From Saprospiraceae bacterium (GTDB lineage: Bacteria; Bacteroidota; Bacteroidia; Chitinophagales; Saprospiraceae): a stretch of 40,066 nt of DNA. Position 1 is the first letter of the stretch. Each line of letters starts with the position of its first letter. The position numbers were made by a program, and so were the translations under genes. Positions 17,399-26,800 of the stretch are shown in pieces. The stretch covers positions 1-40,066 of the forward strand of contig JALVEE010000067.1 of assembly GCA_027008645.1 (NCBI GenBank), in the 5' to 3' direction. The notes under the pieces are model-generated. The model had not been told where the DNA came from. It saw only the letters and a list, made by a program, of their open reading frames with translations, and did no database searches.

Positions 17399-20300
17399 AT
17401 GAATTATCTTTTTGGAGACAAGAAAAAATTGATTTATTTTGTAAAAACAGACAATAGACTTAACTCTGAGGATATTGGTAAACTGGTTTGGCTTTTTAAT
17501 GGGAAAAAAGTATTAGAGGATAGTTCATTGACAGGTAAATTTATCGGCCCACGAAAAGAGATGATTACTCCTTGGAGTACCAATGCCGTTGAGATTACTA
17601 ATAATATGGGAATAAGCGGTATTGAACGTATCGAAGTCTTTTATCCGGCATCAGACTCCTCAGTATTTGATCCGATGATTAGTCAAAAATATGATTTTAT
17701 TGACGAGCATACATTGACTATTGATAAAAAAGCTGAACCTATTGTATATATCGAAGATATTGAAAGTTATAATCAAAAAGAAGGACTCGCACTTTCTCAA
17801 GAAGAAATTGAGTACCTCAATGGTTTGAGTAAAAGAATCGGCAGGAAATTGACAGATACTGAAGTATTTGGGTTTTCACAAGTAAACTCCGAGCATTGCA
17901 GGCACAAAATATTTAATGGCGTCTTTGTAATTGATGGAGTAGAACAGGAGCTGACCTTATTCCAATTGATACGCAAGACATCAAATCTTAATCATAATAG
18001 GATTGTTTCTGCATATTCGGACAATGTAGCCTTTGTCGAAGGTCCAAAAGCAATCCAATTTGCACCCAAAAGCCCCGAAAAACCCGATTTTTTCAATGAA
18101 AAAGAAATACAAACTATAATTTCACTCAAAGCTGAAACCCACAATTTCCCCACTACAGTTGAACCTTTTAACGGAGCAGCAACAGGATCAGGAGGAGAAA
18201 TAAGGGATAGAATGGCAGGAGGCAAGGGTAGTTTTCCTATGACGGGAAGCGCAGTATATATGACTCCTTACACAAGATTGGAAGAGGATAGAGGATGGGA
18301 GAAACACACAAAAGCCAGAAATTGGCTTTATCAAAATCCGGTAGAATTGCTCATAAAAGCTTCGAATGGAGCCAGTGATTTTGGTAATAAATTTGGACAA
18401 CCTTTGATAAACGGAAGTGTATTGACATTTGAATACGCCAATGGAGATAAGCATTACGGGTACGATAAAGTCATAATGCTCGCCGGTGGAGTAGGGTATG
18501 CTAAAGCAGCAGATAGCCATAAAGACGATGCATCCAAAGGAGATAAAGTGATTGTAATGGGAGGAGATAATTACCGTATAGGTATGGGAGGTGGTGCAGT
18601 ATCATCAGTTGCCACCGGAGAATATGACAATGCTATCGAATTGAATGCTGTACAAAGATCCAATCCGGAGATGCAAAAAAGAGTTTTTAACGCTATTAGA
18701 GCACTATCGGAAATGGATAAAAATCCGATAATATCTATACATGATCACGGTGCAGGAGGACATCTGAATTCATTGTCCGAATTGGTAGAGACATCGGGAG
18801 GAAAAATCGATATAAGAAAATTGCCTATTGGAGATGAGACCCTATCCTCTAAAGAGATTCTGGGCAACGAATCACAGGAAAGAATGGGATTGTTGTTAAA
18901 AGATAGGGATATAGACTTGTTGGAAAAAATATCAGGCAGAGAAAGAGCTCCGATGTATGTTGTGGGGGAAGCTACAGGAGATATGAGATTGCAATTTATT
19001 GACGATACACAAGATGGAACACCTTTTGACTTGGATTTATTGGATTTGTTTGGCAATCCTCCAAAATCTGTCTTGAAAGATGATACTATTTATAATGAAT
19101 TTGAAAATCCTGTTTATGATATTGATAAAGTGTACGAATATACCAAATCTATTTTGCAAATGGAATCTGTCGCTTGCAAGGATTGGTTGACTAACAAGGT
19201 AGATAGATCAGTGACAGGGAAGGTAGCTATGCAGCAAAATGCCGGTATTTTGCATCTGCCATTGAATAATCTGAGTATTACTGCAATGGATTTTGTCGGG
19301 AATAAAGGAATCGCCAATGCAATAGGACATGCCTCGGTTATGGGCTTGTTGGACTCTAAAACAGGATCTATAATGTCAGTCGCTGAGGCTTTGACAAATA
19401 TAGTTTGGGCTCCACTCCAAGACGGTATCAAGGGTATATCATTAAGCGCAAATTGGATGTGGCCTGCAAAGAATCCCGGAGAAGACGCCAGGCTGTATTC
19501 TGCTGTCAAAGCGATAAGTGATTTTGCTATTGAGCTTGGGATAAATATTCCAACCGGAAAGGACAGTATGTCAATGAAGCAAAAGTATCCGGATGGAGAT
19601 GTGGTGTATGCTCCGGGAACTGTCATAGTCTCTGCTGTGGCTGAAGTTAAAGACTTTGATAAGGCGGTAAAACCCGTTTTGAAAAATGTTTTGGACTCCC
19701 AATTATTACTTATTGATTTTTCGGATTGGGAAGAGACAATAGATGCAAGTGCTTTTTCTATATTGATAGGTAAATTGGGGAATAATCCGCCCTCAATTAA
19801 ATCTGCGAGTTATTTTGTTCGTGCATTTGAGACATTACAAGAGCTTATTGATAAGGGATTAATCCTTGCTGGGCACGATGTTAGCACGGGAGGACGGATT
19901 ACTTCACTACTCGAAATGACTTTTTCATCTGATAAAATGGGGCTGGATTTGGATATAACCGGACTTGGTGTAAAAGATATTGTTTCATTTTTGTTTAGTG
20001 AAAATAGTGGTGTTTTTGTTCAAGTGAAAGATGTAGAGAAAGTAATGGAGATATTGGACGAGAACAATATAAAATATGCTCAAATCGGCGATGTTGTGAG
20101 TTCAGATACTGTTACTATCAAAAACAATGAGTCTATTTATTCTTTCAATATAGAGGAATACAGAGATTATTGGTATAAAACATCTTTTTTGCTTGATTCA
20201 AAGCAAACACCTGAAAAATTGGCAAAAGAGAGATATAAGAATTATAAAACCCAAAAATTGAAATTTGAATTTCCTGTGAGTTTTGAAGGAACTTACAGCA

Positions 20301-21082
20301 AATACAGCCATAGTGATACCGGCGAAAAAGTAAAGGCTGCGATTATACGCGAAAAGGGGATTAATGGCGACAGGGAAATGGCTTATGCCTTGTATTTGGC
20401 GGGTTTTGATGTCAAGGATGTGCATATGACAGACCTTGTTAGTGGGAGAGAAACGCTTGAAGATATCCAAATGATAGTATTTCCCGGGGGATTTTCCAAT
20501 TCCGATGTATTGGGTTCGGCAAAAGGTTGGGCAGGAGCATTTTTATACAATGACAAAGCCAATAGGGCTATAAAGAAATTTTATCAAAGAGAGGATACAA
20601 TGAGTCTCGGAGTGTGCAATGGTTGTCAATTGATGGGGGAACTCGATCTTATTTATCCGGAAATTGGTAAAGGTCCGAGATTATTGCACAATGATTCAGG
20701 TAAATTTGAATCTGCGTTTTTAACAGTTGATATAGCAGAGACAGGCTCGATTATGCTTGATTCTTTGGCCGGCAGTAAATTAGGGGTCTGGGTAGCACAT
20801 GGTGAAGGGAAATTTGCATTCCCATCAAAGAATGAAAGCGATTTTATTATACCGATGAAGTACTCCAATGATTCGTATCCCGGAAATCCAAATGGTTCAC
20901 AATTTGATGCCGCTGCGATATGCTCCAAAGACGGACGTCACCTTGCGATGATGCCACACTTGGAAAGAGCGATTTTTCCATGGCAATGGGCTCACTACGA
21001 TGAAAAACGGTGCGGTGATAAAGTGAGTCCTTGGATTGAGGCATTTGTAAATGCTCGGGAATGGTTGGAGGAGAATAGATAG
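17399..21082 (+). CDS. purL: Phosphoribosylformylglycinamidine synthase, large form
   Basis: PurL makes FGAM from FGAR, ATP and glutamine, the fourth step of purine synthesis. At 1227 residues this is the single-chain form that fuses the synthase halves and the glutaminase. Visible parts are the N-terminal PurS-like region, Q-V-N-S-E-H-C-R-H-K, K-A-E-T-H-N-F-P-T with the glycine-rich A-A-T-G-S-G-G-E-I-R-D, H-D-H-G-A-G-G, P-T-G-K-D-S-M-S, and a C-terminal class-I amidotransferase with Cys1073 in L-G-V-C-N-G-C-Q and His1187/Glu1189 in P-H-L-E-R. All catalytic pieces are intact. It has no close partner gene, and I see no riboswitch in the 25 bases between the glyA terminator and the start. Confidence 0.97.
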   Translation: MNYLFGDKKKLIYFVKTDNRLNSEDIGKLVWLFNGKKVLEDSSLTGKFIGPRKEMITPWSTNAVEITNNMGISGIERIEVFYPASDSSVFDPMISQKYDFIDEHTLTIDKKAEPIVYIEDIESYNQKEGLALSQEEIEYLNGLSKRIGRKLTDTEVFGFSQVNSEHCRHKIFNGVFVIDGVEQELTLFQLIRKTSNLNHNRIVSAYSDNVAFVEGPKAIQFAPKSPEKPDFFNEKEIQTIISLKAETHNFPTTVEPFNGAATGSGGEIRDRMAGGKGSFPMTGSAVYMTPYTRLEEDRGWEKHTKARNWLYQNPVELLIKASNGASDFGNKFGQPLINGSVLTFEYANGDKHYGYDKVIMLAGGVGYAKAADSHKDDASKGDKVIVMGGDNYRIGMGGGAVSSVATGEYDNAIELNAVQRSNPEMQKRVFNAIRALSEMDKNPIISIHDHGAGGHLNSLSELVETSGGKIDIRKLPIGDETLSSKEILGNESQERMGLLLKDRDIDLLEKISGRERAPMYVVGEATGDMRLQFIDDTQDGTPFDLDLLDLFGNPPKSVLKDDTIYNEFENPVYDIDKVYEYTKSILQMESVACKDWLTNKVDRSVTGKVAMQQNAGILHLPLNNLSITAMDFVGNKGIANAIGHASVMGLLDSKTGSIMSVAEALTNIVWAPLQDGIKGISLSANWMWPAKNPGEDARLYSAVKAISDFAIELGINIPTGKDSMSMKQKYPDGDVVYAPGTVIVSAVAEVKDFDKAVKPVLKNVLDSQLLLIDFSDWEETIDASAFSILIGKLGNNPPSIKSASYFVRAFETLQELIDKGLILAGHDVSTGGRITSLLEMTFSSDKMGLDLDITGLGVKDIVSFLFSENSGVFVQVKDVEKVMEILDENNIKYAQIGDVVSSDTVTIKNNESIYSFNIEEYRDYWYKTSFLLDSKQTPEKLAKERYKNYKTQKLKFEFPVSFEGTYSKYSHSDTGEKVKAAIIREKGINGDREMAYALYLAGFDVKDVHMTDLVSGRETLEDIQMIVFPGGFSNSDVLGSAKGWAGAFLYNDKANRAIKKFYQREDTMSLGVCNGCQLMGELDLIYPEIGKGPRLLHNDSGKFESAFLTVDIAETGSIMLDSLAGSKLGVWVAHGEGKFAFPSKNESDFIIPMKYSNDSYPGNPNGSQFDAAAICSKDGRHLAMMPHLERAIFPWQWAHYDEKRCGDKVSPWIEAFVNAREWLEENR

Positions 21083-21096
21083 TATCAATTTAAGTT

Positions 21097-21118
21097 TTTC
21101 ACCCGTTTGGGTGTGAAA
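21097..21118 (+). terminator. Weak hairpin after purL
   Basis: TTTCACCC pairs with GGGTGTGAAA (two-base bulge) 14 bases after the purL stop, without a real T-run. It may end the purL transcript or shape the leader of the next gene. Confidence 0.35.
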
Positions 21119-21169
21119 TGAAAATATTTATTGTAATAGTTTTGCAAAATAATCAAAAAAATAAATATT

Positions 21170-22873
21170 ATGAAAGCAAGACTAACTATTTTATTCATTT
21201 TGTTTTTCTCACAATTATTTGCTCAAGTAGGAATCGGAACAATAAATCCCGAGGGACAGTTGGATATTGTATCATCCACTACAGGGCTTGTCTTACCACG
21301 TGTATCAAGAATTGAAAATGTAAGAACACCCGGAGGTGATCCGGCGGTTGATGGTACTGCTGTTTATGATATTTCAAGAGATGCAGTTTGCTACAGAATG
21401 GCAGGAAGTTGGGTCTGTGTTGAAATTGATGATGCCGGAAATCCACAGTTGAATTTATTTGATATTATTTACAATGGAATATCTAATTATGTGAAAGCAT
21501 CTAATACTACAGGTCAAGATTATTTTGGTAGTAGTTTGGCAATCTCCGAGGATGGTATGTATTTGGCAGTTGGTGCGTATAAAGAGAGTTCGTCTTCAAC
21601 GGGTATAAACGGCAGCGATTCAAACACAGGAGCCAATCAATCAGGAGCAGTATATCTATTTCATAGGCTTGGATCTGTTTGGACTCAAGAAGCTTTTATC
21701 AAAGCTTCTAATACAGGAGCTTCTGATGAATTTGGAAAAGATTTAGCCATTTCTTCTGATGGAAGTCGTTTAGTGGTTAGTGCACATAAGGAAGATTCAA
21801 ATGCTACTGGAATTGATGGGGATCAAAATGATAATTCAATGCCTAATTCAGGAGCTGTATATATATATGTAAGAACAGGGTCTAATTGGACGCAAGAAGC
21901 ATATATCAAGTCTTCAAATACAGAATCCGGTGATGAATTTGGACATAGTGTTAGTATGAGTTCCAGTGGTGACAGGGTAGTAGTGAGTGCAATAAAAGAA
22001 GATTCAAATGCTACCGGAATAGATGGTGATCAAAATGATAATTCAATGTCTAATTCAGGAGCTGTTTATTTGTTTGAAAGAACAGGAGGAGTGTGGTCTC
22101 AAATAGGCTATTTTAAATCACAAATCCCTGAGATAAATGGTGCTTTTGGAGAAAGTGTATCATTCTCAGGTGATGGTTTGAGTTTTGCAGTAGGTGCAAT
22201 AAAAGAAGACTGTGGATTTGCTGATAATGGATATGTGTATGTTTTTAAAGATGCCTCCGGTTGGAATCAAGATGTCAGAATTTGTGGTTATGGAGATGGT
22301 ACATATCATTTTGGGAATAGTGTAAGTTTAAATAATGATGGAACTAGATTGGCAATTGGAGCGCAAAATGATGACTCTCCCTCATCTGGTATAAATGGAG
22401 CTAAGAACACTGGTGGATCTGGATCTAATGATTCAGGCGCTGCATATGTGTATTTTAGATCAGGTGGTGTTTGGTCAGAAGAGGCGTATATTAAAGCTTC
22501 TAATCCGGATGGTGGAGACAATTTTGGTCATAGCGTTTGTTTATCTCCGGATGGGTTGAGATTAGCAGTTGGTTCATGGAATGAGGAGTCTAATGCTCAA
22601 GGGATAGGTGGAGATCAATCAGATAATTCTAATAATACTTGCGGGGCAGTTTACGTATTTGATAGGAATGGAGTTACTTGGTCTCAAAAATCATATGTAA
22701 AAGCATCTAACTCTGATTCAAGTGATAAGTTTGGACATGAAGTGTCGTTAACATTAAATGGAGATATCCTGGTTGTGTCAGCACAACAGGAAGATTCTAA
22801 TGCTACCGGCATAAATGGAGATCAATCTAATAATTCCGAAAATAATGCGGGAGCAGTTTATATTGTGGAATAA
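21170..22873 (+). CDS. Secreted seven-repeat FG-GAP-like beta-propeller protein
   Basis: This 567-residue surface or secreted protein has no known function. A signal peptide ends L-F-A-Q, followed by the V-G-I-G-T-x-N-P-x-G-x-L-D-I opening common in Bacteroidota surface proteins. From about residue 108 there are seven tandem repeats of roughly 55-75 residues with the pattern Y-(I/V)-K-A-S-N ... D-x-F-G-x-S-(V/L)-(A/S)-(I/L)-S-x-D-G ... L-(A/V)-V-(G/S)-A ... G-A-V-Y-(I/V)-(Y/F). Seven such units suggest one closed seven-bladed propeller like integrin FG-GAP domains. Repeats 2 and 3 are almost identical at DNA level. The protein stops right after the seventh unit, with no sorting domain, so its route after the periplasm is unclear. 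Confidence 0.8.
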   Translation: MKARLTILFILFFSQLFAQVGIGTINPEGQLDIVSSTTGLVLPRVSRIENVRTPGGDPAVDGTAVYDISRDAVCYRMAGSWVCVEIDDAGNPQLNLFDIIYNGISNYVKASNTTGQDYFGSSLAISEDGMYLAVGAYKESSSSTGINGSDSNTGANQSGAVYLFHRLGSVWTQEAFIKASNTGASDEFGKDLAISSDGSRLVVSAHKEDSNATGIDGDQNDNSMPNSGAVYIYVRTGSNWTQEAYIKSSNTESGDEFGHSVSMSSSGDRVVVSAIKEDSNATGIDGDQNDNSMSNSGAVYLFERTGGVWSQIGYFKSQIPEINGAFGESVSFSGDGLSFAVGAIKEDCGFADNGYVYVFKDASGWNQDVRICGYGDGTYHFGNSVSLNNDGTRLAIGAQNDDSPSSGINGAKNTGGSGSNDSGAAYVYFRSGGVWSEEAYIKASNPDGGDNFGHSVCLSPDGLRLAVGSWNEESNAQGIGGDQSDNSNNTCGAVYVFDRNGVTWSQKSYVKASNSDSSDKFGHEVSLTLNGDILVVSAQQEDSNATGINGDQSNNSENNAGAVYIVE

Positions 22874-22913
22874 TAATTGAACTGGCTATTCGTTATAAAT
22901 TGAGTAAGTTAAT

Positions 22914-22937
22914 AGTGTCTGTTTTCGTACAGGCACT
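22914..22937 (+). terminator. Possible terminator hairpin after the propeller gene
   Basis: AGTGTCTGT at 22914-22922 pairs with ACAGGCACT at 22929-22937 (one G-T pair, 6-base loop). The bases after it are AT-rich but not a clean T-run. Confidence 0.4.
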
Positions 22938-22988
22938 AAATAAAATATTTCGTCTATGAATAAATGATACTTAACTAAAACAAATAAA

Positions 22989-23042
22989 ATGAGTAAAGTG
23001 TTTTTTGTTTTCGTGGCAATTTTAATTTTTACTTCTCTCTGA
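22989..23042 (+). pseudogene. Orphan signal-peptide-like ORF of 17 residues
   Basis: ATG at 22989 opens 17 codons reading M-S-K-V-F-F-V-F-V-A-I-L-I-F-T-S-L and then TGA. A basic residue followed by a long hydrophobic stretch is what an export signal looks like, but nothing follows. It may be the 5' remnant of a lost secreted-protein gene, a tiny membrane peptide, or chance in AT-rich DNA. It follows an A-rich stretch (ACAAATAAA) typical before Bacteroidota start codons. Confidence 0.25.
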
Positions 23043-23083
23043 GTCCAAAGTTTATAGTGATATTTACAGATAGAAGCAAACAT

Positions 23084-23287
23084 TACCCCAATTTTGGGGT
23101 ATTAATTTTTTTTGTTATTTCGAACATAACACGTGTATTCTCAAGAACATAACCCAATTTATAAATTAAAATGGTGAATAATTGGAGTTAATCCGTTTTA
23201 CTCCTAATAAACTACAGCAATGTGCCGCTAGGCACAAAACATGGGTAAAATAATCTATACCAACTAAGATGCGTGCCGTAGGTACGC
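23084..23287. repeat. Palindromic repeats in a 965-base gene-free gap
   Basis: The gap 22874-23838 holds no convincing gene. It contains a perfect palindrome TACCCCAA/TTGGGGTA at 23084-23101, an 8-base ACACGTGT at 23129-23136 flanked by two copies of GAACATAAC (23122 and 23145), TGTGCC/GGCACA at 23221-23236 and GCGTGCC/GGTACGC at 23271-23287 (one G-T pair). The last two, with their G-C-C-G-T-A-G-G-like centres, look like members of a palindromic intergenic repeat family seen in Bacteroidota genomes (recalled, not searched). From about 23500 to 23700 the DNA is extremely AT-rich, which may act as an upstream promoter region for the large gene at 23839. Confidence 0.5.
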
Positions 23288-23838
23288 TATGTTGCCCACA
23301 TCAACAAAACTTCTTACAAAAAAGTGAAAAAATGAAATGCACCTTTTTGAAGTATATCCAAATTATCGCATTTTTGATGCCAAATTTAATATGTATTAAC
23401 TTTATTGATTTATGCGCCTAAAATGGTTAAGATAATCATTCCGGATAGTCAATATCGCTTAGTGAAATCTACTAATCTGTTAGTAAATTTGTGTATTCAG
23501 CTATTATCTTGAAATTTGAAAAAGTTAAAAAAATATCATATTATAAAAAAATATAATACAAATATAAAACTGGAAATATGTAAAAAATAAGAATCAAAAA
23601 ATATATTAGATTTAAAAGCAAAAAATAAAATACTGTATAAAATATTTTGTTTTATAAAAAGTGTTAATTTTTTTTTAATTTAGGATAATTATTTTCAAAT
23701 TGTGCTCCGAAAAACTTACTTAAAGACGAAATCAAGGATTATTGTGTTTGTTATTAATACAGAGCAACAGCTGTTATGGTTTACGCCTTGGAGAAGTCTT
23801 AAAGTATTTGTATTAATATTTATTAAAACCAAACTATT

Positions 23839-26800
23839 ATGAAAAAATTATTACTATTTTTGTTTTTTGCATTCTTTGCATTAAGTTGGCAGGTGGATGC
23901 GCAGGTAACGATTGGCACTGAAACAGCAACTGATCAAGGATTACCAATTGAGCCATATTTTGGCTATTCTTATTCTCAAGTTATTTATCTCCAATCTGAA
24001 ATTGGAGCATCAGGAGATATTACAACACTCACGTGGGATTTTGCAGGTAATTCCATTTCCAGTTCAAATGATTGGACTGTATATATCGGCCACACTACAA
24101 AAACGGAATTTGCTTCTGTGTCTGATTGGGTAGATGTTTCGACATTGACACAAGTTTTTTCAGGAACGGTTACTGTAGATGCAAATGATAAGGTTGTTGT
24201 AGATATTACTGATTTTACATACAACAATACAGACAATCTTATTATTGCAGTTGATGAAAATGCATCCGGATACAATGGAAGCGGTGATGATTTCTATTGT
24301 AGTTCTGTCTCTAGTTTCAGAGGCTTGGAGTTTCATAGCGATAGTAATAATCCAGACCCTACGAGTCCTCCAGATGGGAATTTGAAAGGATACATTGCTA
24401 ATATTGTTTTAGGAGGTATTGCTCAATCTTGCCCTGCCCCATCAGACTTGACAGTAACAAATGAAACAACATCCGGTGCGGATCTTGGATGGACAGAGAA
24501 CGGTTCTTCAATACATTGGGATTTAGAAATTGGAACTACAGGATTTACTCCAACCGGTACCCCTACTGATGATGATGTAACCACAAATCCATATACTTGG
24601 TCAGGGGGTAATGCTGCAACAACTTATGATTATTATGTAAGAGCAGATTGTGGTGCTGACAATTCAGATGTTAGTGGATGGGTTGGCCCTTATACTTTTA
24701 CTACTTTGTGTAATGCATTTACTGCAACATACTCTGAAAATTTTGATGCCGTTTCAACTCCTGATTTGCCGTTATGTTGGTCAAAAATTGTTGATGCTAC
24801 TTCTACTTATGCAGCAGTTGAAACAACAACAACGAATAACTCAGCACCAAACGGTGCGAGATTGTACAATTCAAGTGATAATGCTGCAACTTTACTATTG
24901 ATTACACCGGAATTTAGTGATTTAACTTCGCAAGCTAACCAAATTAGATTTTATGCTAGAGGAAATGGATATGATTTAATAATAGGTACAATGTCAGATC
25001 CAAGTGATCAAAGTACTTTTACTTCTTTCACTACATTGACTTTAACTTCATCATTTGAGGAATATACCGTAAGTTTTAGCACTTATACAGGTTCTGACAC
25101 ATATATTGCCTTTAAACATGGTTTAGGTGGAACATATAGAACTATATATATTGATGATTTTAATTATGAACCTATACCTGCTTGCCCCTCTCCATCATCA
25201 CAAGCAGAATCCAATATGACAGCAACAACTGTGGATTTGAGTTGGCAAGAAAACGGTACTGCAAGTTCTTGGGATATTGAATTAGGGACAACCGGTTTTT
25301 CACCTACAGGTACACCAACTCAATCCGGTGTTACAAATCCATATACTTATGGTGGTTTAACTGCCAATACAACTTATGATTGGTATGTAAGAGCAGATTG
25401 TGGTGGTGGAAGCTATTCTAATTGGGTAGGTCCTCATACATTTACGTTAGTTCCTCCTCCCGCTAATGATGATTGTGACGGAGCATATATGCTTACTGTT
25501 AATAGTGATTTGAATTGTGGAAGTACGACTAATGGTACTGTGGAAGGAGCAACACAGTCTCCGGAAGATGCTTCTGCATGTGGCGGTACTGAAGATGATG
25601 ATGTCTGGTTTAAGTTTGTGGCAACAGCAACAGAACATAAAATCGAATTGTTGAATGCTGCAGGTTCTACAACTGATCTTTATCATTCAGTTTGGGAAGG
25701 TACATGTCCCGGAGGGCTTACATTAGTCTCGGGTACTTGCAGTGATCCTAATTCACAAACAGTATCTGGTCTTACAATAGGAAATACTTATTTTATCAGA
25801 GTTTATACATGGACATCTACCGGAGGTCAAAATACTACTTTTGATGTTTGTGTCGGTACTCCTCCTCAACCACCTGCTAATGATGATTGCTCAGGAGCTA
25901 TTGCACTTACAGTTGGTAATCCTGGGGATTGTCCGACAAATCAGGTGACAACAGATGCAACTTCAGCTACTGCCGATGGAAATACAAGTTGTGATAATTC
26001 GGGGGAGAATATTGGTGTATGGTATTCATTTGTTGCCCCTGCTACCGGTGAAGTTGTTGTGAATTATACAGCAGGAACTGCAACCGGAAATCCGGGTATA
26101 ACAATATTTGATGCTTGTGGTGGGGCAGAAGTTGCCGGAACATGTCAAGATAATCCTGCTACTTTAAGTAACATTACAGGCTTGACAGGAGGTACTACCT
26201 ATTATATGCTTTTATGGTTTGACGGTGCATCAGCTGCAGGTTCATTTGATATATGTTTGGAAGATGTCGGTGCTTGTCCAAAGCCGTCCGGACAAACAGA
26301 ATCAAACATTACTGCTACTTCAGCGGATCTCGATTGGACGGAAAACGGTACAGCTACTACTTGGGATATTGAATTAGGAGCTAACGGATTTGCACCAACG
26401 GGAACACCTACTAAAATGGGTGTAACAAAACCTTATAAATATGATAATTTAACAGCAAATACTTCTTACGATTGGTATGTGAGAGCAGATTGTGGAGCTG
26501 GTTCACAATCAGTATGGGAAGGTCCTCATACATTCACGACATCTCCTCCACCTCCTGCAAATGATATGCTTTGTAATGCTATCGCACTTACAGTTGATGC
26601 AGCACCTGCTACTTATACAAATACCAGTTCTACAGGTGAGACCGGTGAACCTAACGGTAGTTGTTGGTATGGTACAACTACAATGGAGTCTGTATGGTTT
26701 TCATTTGTAGCTCCTAATACAGGTAGTGTGGAAGTAACCACTGATTTTGATACTCCTCTTAATGATACACATATTGCAATATATGAAGTTGGTGATTGTA

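Noticed and set aside
19114-19626. Minus-strand ORF of 170 codons
   Set aside because: It is entirely antisense inside purL, whose frame is intact and highly conserved.
23084-23287. CRISPR-like array
   Set aside because: The palindromes differ from each other and are irregularly spaced, with no constant repeat and no cas genes.
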